Shown: positions 1 to 6,623 of the stretch, piece by piece | Position numbering within the stretch: position 1 is the first letter of the stretch | How the letters are laid out: every line of letters starts with the position of its first letter | Source: CAZFLD01 sp964519835 | GTDB lineage: Bacteria; Spirochaetota; Spirochaetia; DSM-27196; CAZFLD01 | Length of the DNA stretch: 7,669 bases | Reading direction: 5' to 3' | Assembly (NCBI GenBank): GCA_964519835.1 | Contig: CAZFLD010000135.1 | Location: forward strand, 1-7,669 | Notes under the pieces: model-generated | What the model was told of the DNA's origin: nothing | What the model saw: only the letters and a program-made list of their open reading frames with translations | The model's database searches: none | Made by a program: the position numbers and the translations under genes

Positions 1-1
1 T

Positions 2-178
2 CGCGAAAATCCGCTTTTGCTTCAGTCTTGGCGCATCAAGGTTCGTGACAGTTTAGAAGAATTGGCCGGAACAAAAAAAGCCGGCGATAAGCTGAACACC
101 CAATTGACGCTTTCCGCAGTTGTCCGTACAATATACGCAGCTATTATCGACGGCATCGCTACTCTCCTTCTTTACTGA
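2..178 (+). CDS. C-terminal fragment of an unidentified protein, possibly a TetR-type regulator
   Basis: Frame 2 is open from the window edge to a TGA at 176-178, giving 58 residues with no start inside the window. The end of the protein (about the last 25 residues, including AAIIDGIATLLLY) is amphipathic and helical in character. It resembles the last helices of TetR/AcrR ligand-binding domains, which often end in an alanine-rich stretch followed by DGLA or a similar motif. That resemblance is weak and the DNA-binding part is not in the window, so the family is only a guess. No terminator is visible before the RRM gene, which starts 70 bases further on the same strand, so read-through is possible. 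Confidence 0.45.
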   Translation, partial: RENPLLLQSWRIKVRDSLEELAGTKKAGDKLNTQLTLSAVVRTIYAAIIDGIATLLLY

Positions 179-189
179 ATGACAGTTGG

Positions 190-220
190 TTGACGCTTCA
201 TCGATCAGCGATCGTTAACA
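190..220 (+). promoter_or_regulatory. Weak candidate promoter for the RRM gene
   Basis: TTGACG at 190-195 matches the -35 consensus at five of six positions. The best -10 candidate is TTAACA at 215-220, with a long spacer of 19 bases. Just before it lie two copies of CGATC (202-206 and 209-213). The -10 match and spacing are poor, so this is a tentative call. Confidence 0.2.
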
Positions 221-248
221 CACCCTGCCAATAATCAAGGAGATTCAG

Positions 249-518
249 ATGGCAACAAAACTTTATGTCGGCAACCTCAGCTACCAGACCCAGGAGCACG
301 ATCTCAGAGAGGCCTTCGCGCAATTCGGTGAGGTCGTTTCCGCAAATGTCGTAACAGACCGCGACACCGGAAGATCTCGGGGTTTTGGATTTGTCGAAAT
401 GGGCACCGAGGAAGAGGCACGCAGTGCCGAGCAATCGCTCAACGGCAAAGAGCTGGACGGTAGAACTCTCAAAGTGAACGAGTCCCGACCACGAAACGAG
501 GGCAGTCGACGATACTAG
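249..518 (+). CDS. Single-RRM RNA-binding protein
   Basis: This is a complete 89-residue protein made almost entirely of one RNA recognition motif. RNP2 is LYVGNL at residues 5-10 and RNP1 is RGFGFVEM at residues 44-51. Both carry the aromatic residues that stack on RNA bases (Tyr6, Phe46, Phe48). The domain ends near residue 78 and is followed by a short Arg-rich tail (RPRNEGSRRY). Bacterial proteins of this type, known from cyanobacteria, spirochaetes and proteobacteria, bind single-stranded RNA and are often linked to cold response or post-transcriptional control; the target here is unknown. The start is supported by AAGGAGA at 237-243, five bases before the ATG. A strong terminator follows 17 bases after the stop, so the gene probably forms its own transcript or ends one that starts upstream. 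Family assignment is secure; the physiological role is inference. Confidence 0.96.
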   Translation: MATKLYVGNLSYQTQEHDLREAFAQFGEVVSANVVTDRDTGRSRGFGFVEMGTEEEARSAEQSLNGKELDGRTLKVNESRPRNEGSRRY

Positions 519-535
519 TCGGCGACCTGCCATAC

Positions 536-577
536 AACAGCGGATTGCAAGGCACACTTGGAATCCGCTGTTTTTTT
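536..577 (+). terminator. Rho-independent terminator of the RRM gene
   Basis: ACAGCGGATT at 537-546 pairs perfectly with AATCCGCTGT at 562-571. An A536-T572 pair can extend the base. Inside the 15-base loop a second short stem forms (CAAG 548-551 with CTTG 557-560, loop GCACA). The hairpin is followed directly by a run of seven T (571-577). Confidence 0.93.
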
Positions 578-839
578 CGCGCGTGTTCCGTCATCCCGTG
601 ACAATTCGCGAAGCTCCTGTCTCGCCATTTCTCTCCAACAGGGAGAAGTGTGTAGTTCTTATCAGTACACAAAACCACAACACGACGACGGTGGCGGCAT
701 CACCTCGGCTTGATCTTGAGAGGCGGACTGACAAGCGTGTGATGTTCCGGCCGGAGATAGAGCCGGGGCCGCGTGCTTCCGGCAGCGCCCACGCGCCGCC
801 GAACTAAGCCGTTGATTTAAAACGGTTTTGCGGACGAGC
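578..839. other. Intergenic region between convergent genes
   Basis: No convincing gene lies in these 262 bases. An open frame at 583-807 (+) has no ribosome binding site and no recognisable composition. Two secondary structures are present. One is an imperfect 10-bp hairpin at 626-650. The other is a GC-rich hairpin at 781-800 that pairs over eight positions on the minus strand with one G-U pair (loop GTGG). The latter lies about 40 bases after the ptb stop and could mark the 3' end of the buk-ptb transcript, but it has no T-run. CCGTT (809-813) and AACGG (821-825) form a weaker stem followed by TTTT on the + strand. Confidence 0.6.
626..650 (+). other. Stem-loop in the RRM/ptb intergenic region
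   Basis: CATTTCTCTC at 626-635 pairs with GGGAGAAGTG at 641-650 over ten positions, two of them G-U on the + strand, with loop CAACA. No T-run follows, so it is not a standard terminator. It may be part of a small RNA or a chance structure. Confidence 0.35.
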
Positions 840-1739
840 TCAGGCTACGATTGCGCTTAGCGCGATAGAGGCGAGCTTGGACTCCTCGGAATCCGATCGG
901 GACGTAAGAACAACAGGCGCCGTGGCGCCGACTATGATACCCGCGCTGCGACCGCCGGCCAGATAGGTGATCGACTTGTAGAGCACGTTTCCCGCTTCCA
1001 GGTCGGGCGCAACCAGAATATCCGCGCGGCCGGCGACCTCGCCGCCGATGCCCTTGTGTTGGGCCGCTTCGACCGAAACGGCGTTATCCAGCGCCAAGGG
1101 ACCGTCCACGATGCAGCCTTTTAACTGGCCACGGTCGTTCATCTTCGCCAGCATTGCGGCTTCGGTGGTTGCGGCCATGTCGGGATTAACTACCTCGACC
1201 GCGGCAAGTACCGCCACCCGTGGTGTAGCGTTGCCGAGTGCGTGGGCGACCAACACCGCAGATTTGATGATGCTCACCTTGGTTTGCAGGTCCGGGGCAA
1301 CGTTCATCGCCGCATCGGTGACAATCAGCAACCGGTCGTAACCGCTCACCTGCATGACGGCCACATGGGCAATCACCTCATTTCCCTTTCGGAGGCCCGT
1401 TTCTTTGTCCAGGATCGCGCTCAAAAACTGCGAGGTCTGGAGATTGCCTTTCATAAGCATGCCGGCACGACCGTCACGAACGGCGCCGACCGCGCCGGCG
1501 GCCGCTCCGTCGTTCCCCGCTACGTCCACGATCTCGAAAGGCGCAAGGTCGAGCTCCTCTTCCTCAGCGACACTCCGAATGGCTGCGACCGAACCAAAGA
1601 GTATAGCCTCGACCAAGCCGAGCTGCTGTGCTTTAACCACCGAGCGCAACACCGGAGCGTCCTCCGCGGCCGCCACCGCGATGGTGCGGCTTGGCCGTTC
1701 AGCCGCCGCTTTTAGCACTTGGTCCAGGGTAGTAATCAC
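840..1739 (-). CDS. ptb: Phosphate butyryltransferase (phosphate acyltransferase)
   Basis: The 299-residue product belongs to the PTA/PTB family. It is a cytoplasmic enzyme that exchanges CoA for phosphate on butyryl-CoA, or a similar short or branched acyl-CoA, giving the acyl phosphate used by the kinase encoded just upstream. Family motifs are visible in order: LMKGNLQT (95-102), IVTDAAMNVAPD (139-150), DGPLALDNA (212-220), APDLEAGNVLYK (244-255) and GATAPVVLTSRSD (271-283). The length of about 300 fits Ptb and is shorter than the multidomain acetate Pta proteins. The start is GTG at 1739, with an ideal GGAGG seven bases upstream (1747-1751). The start overlaps the buk stop in a GTGA, which implies translational coupling. 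Substrate choice (butyryl, isobutyryl, isovaleryl or acetyl) cannot be read from the sequence; pairing with a butyrate kinase favours C4-C5 acyl groups. Confidence 0.95.
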   Translation of the reverse strand: MITTLDQVLKAAAERPSRTIAVAAAEDAPVLRSVVKAQQLGLVEAILFGSVAAIRSVAEEEELDLAPFEIVDVAGNDGAAAGAVGAVRDGRAGMLMKGNLQTSQFLSAILDKETGLRKGNEVIAHVAVMQVSGYDRLLIVTDAAMNVAPDLQTKVSIIKSAVLVAHALGNATPRVAVLAAVEVVNPDMAATTEAAMLAKMNDRGQLKGCIVDGPLALDNAVSVEAAQHKGIGGEVAGRADILVAPDLEAGNVLYKSITYLAGGRSAGIIVGATAPVVLTSRSDSEESKLASIALSAIVA

Positions 1740-1751
1740 CTCTTAGCCTCC
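1736..1751 (-). promoter_or_regulatory. Start/stop overlap and ribosome binding site of ptb
   Basis: On the minus strand GGAGG (1751-1747) is followed by seven bases and then GTGA (1739-1736). GTG begins ptb and TGA ends buk. The site decides the non-ATG start of ptb and points to coupled translation of the two enzymes. Confidence 0.85.
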
Positions 1752-2863
1752 GATGTCTGCGCGGAGCCGAGAGTGGGCGGCGCAGTAGTTGTATAGTGTC
1801 GAGCTATTTCATCTCCCGACAGAACGCGCAGCCCGGCTTTCATAAGCGCGAGCATCTCGTCTTCACCCGGGTAGTGATGGATGGGGCCGAGAAAGCCTGC
1901 AAATTCTTCGATCCAGGCCACAAACTGTTCGAAATAGACAAAGGAACCGGTTAGGGCAATCGCATCGATCTCGCCTTTGAGTGCCACCGCGCGCAAGGCG
2001 ATCTCTTTGGCAACGGTAAAGGCCGCGGACCTGAGGACTCGGATTGCCTCGGCATCGCCCGCCTCCACTCGTGCAGCCATCTCTTTTCCGTCGTTTGTGC
2101 CCAGGTGGGCAACAATGCCGCCTCTACCGGTTAAGAGCTTCTTGATCTCGGGCAGGGTGTACCGTCCTGAAAAACACAGTTCCGCGAGCTGTCCGGCCGG
2201 GAGGCTTCCGGCGCGCTCGGGCGTGATTGGTCCGTCGCCGTTGAGGGCGTTATTGACGTCGACCACGCGGCCCTTTCTGTGAGCACCGACGGATATCCCG
2301 CCTCCGAGGTGCGCCACAATGAGGTTTACCTCGTCGTATCGTTTGCCAAGATCGGCGGCGGCGCGGCGCCCTATTGCCTTTTGATTTAATGCGTGAAAGA
2401 TGCTTCTCCGCTCGATCTCAGGTAATCCGGTGGCCCGTGCCTCGTCCATCATCTCGTCGACAACAACCGGATCGGCGGTGTAGCACTTGGTCCCCGGGTG
2501 TGTGTCCGCGATGCTCTTGCCGATAAGCGCCCCAAGATTGGATGCGTGCTCACCGTTGGCCGCCTGCTTGAGCTGCTCGCACATAAGGCTGTTCACTTCG
2601 TAAGTGCCACCCTCCATGGGATACAAGAGGCCGCCTCGAACCACAACCGCGTCGAGATCTGAAACCGATATGCCGTGGGAGTCGAGCATCCGCATGATAA
2701 CACCGAGGCGAAACTCGTACTGGTCGGCGATGCGCGAATATGGCGCGAGCTCCTCGACCGAGTGGCGGATCGTGTCCGACGCCGCCAACTCAGTGTCGCG
2801 ATACACCGCGACCTTGGTGGACGTAGAGCCGGGATTGATAATCAGTTGGATGAAGTCGGTCAT
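1736..2863 (-). CDS. buk: Butyrate kinase
   Basis: This is an acetokinase-family enzyme of the ASKHA fold that transfers phosphate from butyryl phosphate (or a branched analogue) to ADP, giving the free acid and ATP. From the chosen start it has 375 residues, close to the usual 355-380. The N-terminal phosphate loop is INPGSTSTK (9-17). Further family motifs are VVVRGGLLYP (from about 73), HALNQKA (157-163), AHLGGGISVGAH (184-195), GDGPITPERAGSLP (209-222), ALTGSF (303-308) and GEDEMLAL (333-340). The frame stays open up to 2899, but that start has no ribosome binding site and lies in the likely -10 box. The ATG at 2863 has GAGG seven bases upstream (2871-2874); an ATG three bases earlier (2866) is the alternative. 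The gene comes first in a two-gene operon with ptb. The last 15 or so residues look variable. Confidence 0.95.
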   Translation of the reverse strand: MTDFIQLIINPGSTSTKVAVYRDTELAASDTIRHSVEELAPYSRIADQYEFRLGVIMRMLDSHGISVSDLDAVVVRGGLLYPMEGGTYEVNSLMCEQLKQAANGEHASNLGALIGKSIADTHPGTKCYTADPVVVDEMMDEARATGLPEIERRSIFHALNQKAIGRRAAADLGKRYDEVNLIVAHLGGGISVGAHRKGRVVDVNNALNGDGPITPERAGSLPAGQLAELCFSGRYTLPEIKKLLTGRGGIVAHLGTNDGKEMAARVEAGDAEAIRVLRSAAFTVAKEIALRAVALKGEIDAIALTGSFVYFEQFVAWIEEFAGFLGPIHHYPGEDEMLALMKAGLRVLSGDEIARHYTTTAPPTLGSAQTSEAKR

Positions 2864-2870
2864 CATGTGT

Positions 2871-2903
2871 CCTCGTCTGTTGGATGATGCCGTCATCATA
2901 CCA
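2871..2903 (-). promoter_or_regulatory. Extended -10 promoter and ribosome binding site of the buk-ptb operon
   Basis: Read on the minus strand, TGG at 2903-2901 is followed by TATGAT at 2900-2895, an extended -10 (TGnTATGAT) with five of six matches to TATAAT. No good -35 hexamer lies 17 bases upstream, which is typical of extended -10 promoters. Transcription would start near 2888, giving a leader of about 25 bases that contains GAGG (2874-2871), the ribosome binding site for the ATG at 2863. Confidence 0.55.
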
Positions 2904-2929
2904 TTGCCGGCACAACGATACCTATGTGG

Positions 2930-2949
2930 GGAGAAGTGAAGTTTTCTCC
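2930..2949. repeat. Inverted repeat upstream of the buk promoter
   Basis: GGAGAA (2930-2935) and TTCTCC (2944-2949) form a 6-8-6 inverted repeat. It lies about 42 to 61 bases upstream of the predicted transcription start, just outside the -35 region. That position would suit an activator site, but a repeat of this size can arise by chance. Confidence 0.3.
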
Positions 2950-2959
2950 ACCGTCGCTG

Positions 2960-3117
2960 CTATCTCGAGTGAGGCTTTTCGGCGTCGAGCTCGGCGATCA
3001 ACTTCCGGTAGCTGCATTGTGAGTTGTTTGCAACCACGGCCCAGATGGTCGAGATACACCCGGCAAGGGCCATTGCCGATAGCTCCAGGGCCGTGGGCCG
3101 GCGTCGTCTCCGGCCAT
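2960..3117 (-). pseudogene. Remnant of an OsmC-like protein
   Basis: Read on the minus strand, the ATG at 3117 opens MAGDDAG. A frame change near 3095 (GGCCCACG, as if one C were lost) leads into TALELSAMALAGCISTI, then a further stretch ending LIAELDAEKP before TAG at 2960-2962. The conserved core of OsmC-family proteins has this shape: a proline/threonine and ELL-type turn, an Ala-Gly-Cys with the redox cysteine on the central helix, and a following beta strand rich in E and D. The family normally spans about 130-150 residues; only about 45 are left. The N-terminal strands and the second half are missing. It begins 12 bases after the ArsR-like remnant, which suggests that one deletion joined two neighbouring genes. 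OsmC proteins act on organic peroxides or related thiol chemistry, but this copy cannot be functional. Family call is from pattern memory, not a search. Confidence 0.55.
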
Positions 3118-3128
3118 GCACTGGAGTA

Positions 3129-3320
3129 TTAGATGTGACGCCCTGAACGCTCGCTACGGACGATGCCAATCGAGCGCAAGAGCCTTAACTGATGGGAGAC
3201 GGCGAATTGAGACATCTCCAGCACGAGGGAGAGATCGCCGACGCACAGGGCGCCCGGGCGCAGGGCGGAAAGAAGGCGTACACGGCTTGTATCGGAGAAA
3301 CCATCGGCCACAAGTGCCAT
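3129..3320 (-). pseudogene. Truncated ArsR-type winged-helix regulator
   Basis: From ATG at 3320 the frame gives 63 residues. They contain a typical ArsR/SmtB helix-turn-helix: SDTSRVRLLSAL, then GALCVGDLSLVLEMSQ, then FAVSHQLRLLRSIGIVRSER, followed by the start of the wing (SGRHI) and TAA. In intact members the wing continues with a YYSL-type strand and a C-terminal dimerisation helix, so about 35-40 residues are missing and the protein would probably not dimerise. One cysteine remains where metal-sensing members have the CVC motif (here CVG), so metal sensing is not indicated. No good ribosome binding site is seen before the ATG. It faces the same way as the OsmC remnant; an ArsR-type gene regulating an adjacent redox gene would be a normal arrangement, but this is inference. 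Confidence 0.7.
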
Positions 3321-3574
3321 GCGTGCGCACCACACACAAGCGTGCAAGAGAGCGGCGCAATACGCCGCTACGCCTCGCGGTACCGGTGGGAGCCGGCAGG
3401 CACGGGTGGACGAGCCCGGTTGGTAGGGGCCAACTCGGTGCGCCACCCCCTACGCGCCGTTGGAGCCGATCGCCGATCGCAGCACGCTGTGAAATTCGCG
3501 AAGTGTCGTTTCGACGGCGCAAAAAACGGTGCCTTCGCGGAACGTCCCGTCCTCGCATGGTGTTCCCGCCGGCC
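3321..3574. other. Non-coding or degraded stretch between two pseudogenes
   Basis: No recognisable protein segment is seen in any frame. It presumably held the C-terminal end of the Lon-like protease and the upstream region of the ArsR-type gene. A short tandem GCCGATC repeat lies at about 3464-3477. Confidence 0.5.
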
Positions 3575-4518
3575 CCCCTCTTTGATCACCTCAACGATGT
3601 CTTCGCGGAGCATCAGGTGTTGCACCTTGTTTTGTGGGATAATCACGCGTTGCACGTCGCCGTTTTGGTTGACCGAGCCCGTTACGGCGATTCCCTGGTA
3701 GCTCTGCTCGAAGCCCAGGCGCGCCGACATGGACAAGCCGGAGTAACGGCGAACATCGTCGAATGGAACCTGGTAGAGGTTTTCTCCTTGTGGCCCGCGC
3801 GACGGGCCCCAAACTCAATTGTCGTAGCCACCGCAGCGGCATCGAGGTGAAGGGCTCCCTCCCGTTTTGCCACCGAAGCTAACAGGACCACAAAGCCTTT
3901 GGTGCGCTCGTCGTGGTTCTCCATCTCCACGTCGAAGTCCACCTTTACCTTAAAGAGTTTCCCAAAGTCCGGATTGAGGCGGTGGATCATCTGGTAGAAG
4001 ATCGGCCGCGTAATGAGCCCAACCTTGACGTCTCGGGGAATCGACTAGGGACGCAATGTCTTAATAGACATCATGCGGAGCTGCGCTCCCGAATCTCTTC
4101 GATGTTGAGCACCAAAAAGGCGCCGTTTGCCCGGAGCAACGCGCCCATCTGCGTTTTTTTCTCGATGCGAACTATCAGGATTTTGAAGGTGGGGTTGAGC
4201 TTGTTAACCACCGGCGCGCCCTGGCTCCTGGAGTTGTCCACGACCACGTTGATGCGGTACTTGCCTGTTGTTCTGCCTCTAAAGGCTCTCCGTCTTTGGT
4301 GGGCACCAGTGCCTTTCCCATCAGAGACTGCGGCATGACAAAGCCCTTTTCTTGGGCCTTTTTGTGCCGACTACTGTACTCGTCGCTCTCGAAGAGGGCG
4401 GGAATATCTCGTGGTATAAACTCCCTGCGGCGGTCGATGTCCTTCGTAGGCTCTCGGCCTCGGCCGGTGGGCCGGCGACAAACACGTTGCAGCCTCTTCC
4501 TGCTACCTGAAGGCGCCG
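3575..4518 (-). pseudogene. Decayed Lon-like ATP-dependent protease
   Basis: Segments of a Lon-like protease (AAA+ domain plus Lon C-terminal protease domain, usually about 800 residues) appear in the right order over several frames. At 4518-4450 GCNVFVAGPP lies where the P-loop should follow, but GTGKT is absent. At 4438-4265 come REFIPRDIPALFESDEY and KGFVMPQSLMGKALVP. At 4265-4071 come KYRINVVVDNS, GAPVV and GALLRANGAFLVLN, then TGA. At 4071-4042 SIKTLRP runs into TAG, where the family has Glu, and IPRDVKV follows. At 4041-3766 come KLFKVKVDFDVEME and AVATTIEFGARRAGHKEK. At 3736-3575 come SMSARLGFEQSY, GIAVTGSVNQ and VIIPQNKVQHLMLREDIVEV. The stretch after FEQSY, which would carry the catalytic Ser (GDSAS), and the later segment with the catalytic Lys (NEKIEGFF) are deleted. 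About 0.95 kb remains of an expected 2.4 kb. The gene is certainly non-functional as a protease. Confidence 0.85.
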
Positions 4519-4590
4519 TGTTTCTGACCGGCAGACGCGGGAGTGTGGAGGCTCACCGCCTCGGGGCCGGCTTGATCGGGTGTCCCGGCG

Positions 4591-6501
4591 CTAACGCAGG
4601 TTTTCGTCCATGTAGAGGGTGAGCTCGACAAAGTGCTCGAGGAGGTCCGCCGCTGGGACGCCGGGGAAATTTGATAGGACAAGCTCTTTGGCGTAGAGGC
4701 GTGCAAGATAACGGAGCTTTGCCTTCTGCTGTCGGGCGGCGTGCACAAAATCTGGGTGGCCGCTGTTGACACGGATAAGACCCTCGTCGGGGTTGTATCG
4801 CGACCGCCAGAGCGTCCCGGGAAGGTAGACAAACGTGTAACCGGGTAGTCCGCGTCCCGATGTGTTCCCCTCCGGAGACCGAGGGATCAGTTCGGCCGTT
4901 ACCGTTACCAGGCTCTCCGCTTCAGGCGGGTTCTCGGTGGCGCCTCCGGCTTGGGCGGCGGTGACGCGAATGGTTGCAAGCTCCGGTTCTTTTGGGGCGG
5001 CATATGTTGCAAACTCGCCATCCGGTGTGACCACGCCCGCGCCGTGGACAAGCGACCATGTGAACTCGATTATGCTGCCTTCGATCACTCTCCGCGATCG
5101 ATCCATTGCGACCGCCGCGAGGCGGATCTCCTCTCCAACTTTTACGGTAGACTTTCTTGGTCGAATGGCAACGCGGTACAGTGGACCGGGTATCTCGTAA
5201 AAGGCGCGTTGTGTCTCGCGATCGGCCGGCGTCTCAGCGACGTTGATTTCGTTACCCACCGCTGCGTCCGTCGCCGCTTGGTCGCCGTCCTCCGGGTGTT
5301 GGTCCGCCGATTCCTCTGGTGTTGCGGAAGTGGACCCTGTTCCGGGTCCCGTGCCGGGAGCAACCGACCGCTTGCGTGCAACCTGCGTCGCCAGCCAGTT
5401 GTACTCGTCGTCGGGAAGCATTAACACCGCGTCCCGGAGTGCTTTAGTGATACGGCGCAGTATGTCTTTGCTGGCTTCCTCTTCTTCCGCACGAGATTGT
5501 TCCTCAATCCGGGTGCGTAATTCCTCTTCGATTGCCCCCAGGGCACGCACAAGCTCTTCCGATGCGTCATCGTAGACTATGCCGGTTCGCGTCCCCGGGG
5601 TGAGTGTTAGGAAGTTGGCGTCCACAATGCCCTCGATATGTCCGGAAGACCATGGCGAGTGGCTTAACGCCGGAATATCGCACAGGTTTTCGATTACGCG
5701 AGTACCGTTTTTGTACAGTCCAACGCCGGCGGAACTCTGTGGGTTTGTGAGATACAGTTCGGCGTAGATTTCCCCGAGAGGCGATCTGAGGCCGGTGAGC
5801 CCGTGCATGAGTATTCCCTGGAACATCCGGGGAATGACCTCGAGTTGCTTGCGCGCACTGCGGTCAACGATGGTTATGGCGACGCCACCTTTTGCAATAC
5901 GATCGCGGAGCTCACTGGCGAGGTAGCTCTGAATCCTCTCGGCTGTAAGCATCCTAACACCCGGCAGGATCGGCTGGATGTGCAACTCGGTGTCCGTACG
6001 TTCGATGAGCTCGCGACTGTCTCGGATAGAATACGAGGGGCTGTCTCGTACCATCTTCATCTTGCGCACGACCCCGGCGGCGTCGCGGGCGGTGATTGTG
6101 AGCTCCTGTCCGATGGTCCAAAAGCTGAGAAGACCGATGCCGAACTCACCCTGTATGCCGGTCTCTCCTTCCCGTTTCAGCTTGCGTTTGATCGAGTCCC
6201 CGATGTGGGTTGCGACGTAGCGAAAGTCGGGGATGCCTTCCCCGTTATCGAGTATCTTGACGTATTGCTCGCCGCGGCTTTTGCCTCGCACGATCGTGAT
6301 TTGCGTTGCTCGCGCATCGATCGAGTTCTCGACAAATTCCGCGATAGCCTTTAACGGATTGGATTGGGACAGGGCAATAATCCGAATGGCATTCCAATGA
6401 TCGCCAATTCGAAGCTTGCCATCCTTCGGGTGTGACTCCATTGGGGCAGTATTGGCCCACGCGGGTTGCGCGTCAACTGCGCCGGCCCCACCGTGCACCA
6501 C
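4591..6501 (-). CDS. Large GHKL (HSP90/MutL-like) ATPase with Ig-like and novel C-terminal domains
   Basis: The longest frame gives 636 residues. The Bergerat ATP-binding fold occupies about 30-200: N-box EFVENSIDA (55-63; Glu55 as likely base, Asn59 for Mg), G1 box DNGEGI (85-90) and lid motif GEFGIG (118-123). Residues about 225-315, with GVGLYKNGTRV (259-269) and TPGTRTGIVYDD (301-312), look like the transducer-type second domain of MutL/MORC/HSP90 ATPases. A charged coiled coil follows (about 315-365), then a low-complexity acidic linker (380-430), a beta-rich Ig-like domain (about 441-540), and a C-terminal domain (about 550-636) with GYTFVYLPGTLWRSRYN and IRVNSGHPDF, ending in a helical stretch. 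No signal peptide or membrane segment is seen, so it is probably cytoplasmic. The start is uncertain: GTG at 6501 and ATG at 6441 (residue 21) both lack a good ribosome binding site; conserved sequence begins after residue 28. It stands alone in the window. ATP binding is well supported; the function is unknown. Confidence 0.9.
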   Translation of the reverse strand: MVHGGAGAVDAQPAWANTAPMESHPKDGKLRIGDHWNAIRIIALSQSNPLKAIAEFVENSIDARATQITIVRGKSRGEQYVKILDNGEGIPDFRYVATHIGDSIKRKLKREGETGIQGEFGIGLLSFWTIGQELTITARDAAGVVRKMKMVRDSPSYSIRDSRELIERTDTELHIQPILPGVRMLTAERIQSYLASELRDRIAKGGVAITIVDRSARKQLEVIPRMFQGILMHGLTGLRSPLGEIYAELYLTNPQSSAGVGLYKNGTRVIENLCDIPALSHSPWSSGHIEGIVDANFLTLTPGTRTGIVYDDASEELVRALGAIEEELRTRIEEQSRAEEEEASKDILRRITKALRDAVLMLPDDEYNWLATQVARKRSVAPGTGPGTGSTSATPEESADQHPEDGDQAATDAAVGNEINVAETPADRETQRAFYEIPGPLYRVAIRPRKSTVKVGEEIRLAAVAMDRSRRVIEGSIIEFTWSLVHGAGVVTPDGEFATYAAPKEPELATIRVTAAQAGGATENPPEAESLVTVTAELIPRSPEGNTSGRGLPGYTFVYLPGTLWRSRYNPDEGLIRVNSGHPDFVHAARQQKAKLRYLARLYAKELVLSNFPGVPAADLLEHFVELTLYMDENLR

Positions 6502-6534
6502 ACTCGAGATCTAAGCCCACCCACTTGACCCTTT

Positions 6535-6563
6535 TGTGTAGGCGTGGTGCTCACGGGACCCAA
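6535..6563 (-). promoter_or_regulatory. Weak candidate promoter for the GHKL ATPase gene
   Basis: On the minus strand TTGGGT (6563-6558) and TACACA (6540-6535) are separated by 17 bases. Both match the consensus at only three of six positions, but spacing and place (about 35 bases before the GTG at 6501) are right. An alternative further upstream is TCGACA (6661-6656) and TATCCA (6639-6634) with a 16-base spacer. Confidence 0.22.
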
Positions 6564-6623
6564 GGAGTTAATCGATGATGATCGTTCAGAGGCCCGTCAG
6601 GGCAAGGAGTAACAGAAACCTTT

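Noticed and set aside
583..807. A 74-codon open frame after the RRM gene
   Set aside because: It starts six bases after the terminator T-run, has no ribosome binding site and reads like random GC-rich sequence.
2864..2899. Upstream start of buk at 2899
   Set aside because: It would place the start codon in the likely -10 box, has no ribosome binding site, and adds residues without family similarity before the conserved N-terminus.
641..2938. The ten-base word GGGAGAAGTG occurring at 641-650 and 2929-2938
   Set aside because: Tens of ten-base matches are expected by chance in a window of this length, and the surroundings differ.
604..3503. The 11-base word AATTCGCGAAG at about 603-613 and 3493-3503
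   Set aside because: It has a palindromic core (TTCGCGAA) but there is no common context, and a few such matches are expected by chance.
3116..3850. A 244-codon open frame on the + strand
   Set aside because: It lies opposite the ArsR and Lon-like remnants, whose minus-strand frames match known protein families. Its own product is Arg-rich and without recognisable motifs.
4056..4071. Palindrome-like hairpin ATGTCT-TAAT-AGACAT at a pseudogene junction
   Set aside because: Read on the minus strand it codes SIKT just before LRP of the Lon-like motif, so it is explained as coding remnant and not as a scar or site.
5803..6354. A 183-codon open frame on the + strand
   Set aside because: It is antisense to the GHKL ATPase domain, whose minus-strand motifs are unmistakable. 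No family resemblance is seen in the + product.
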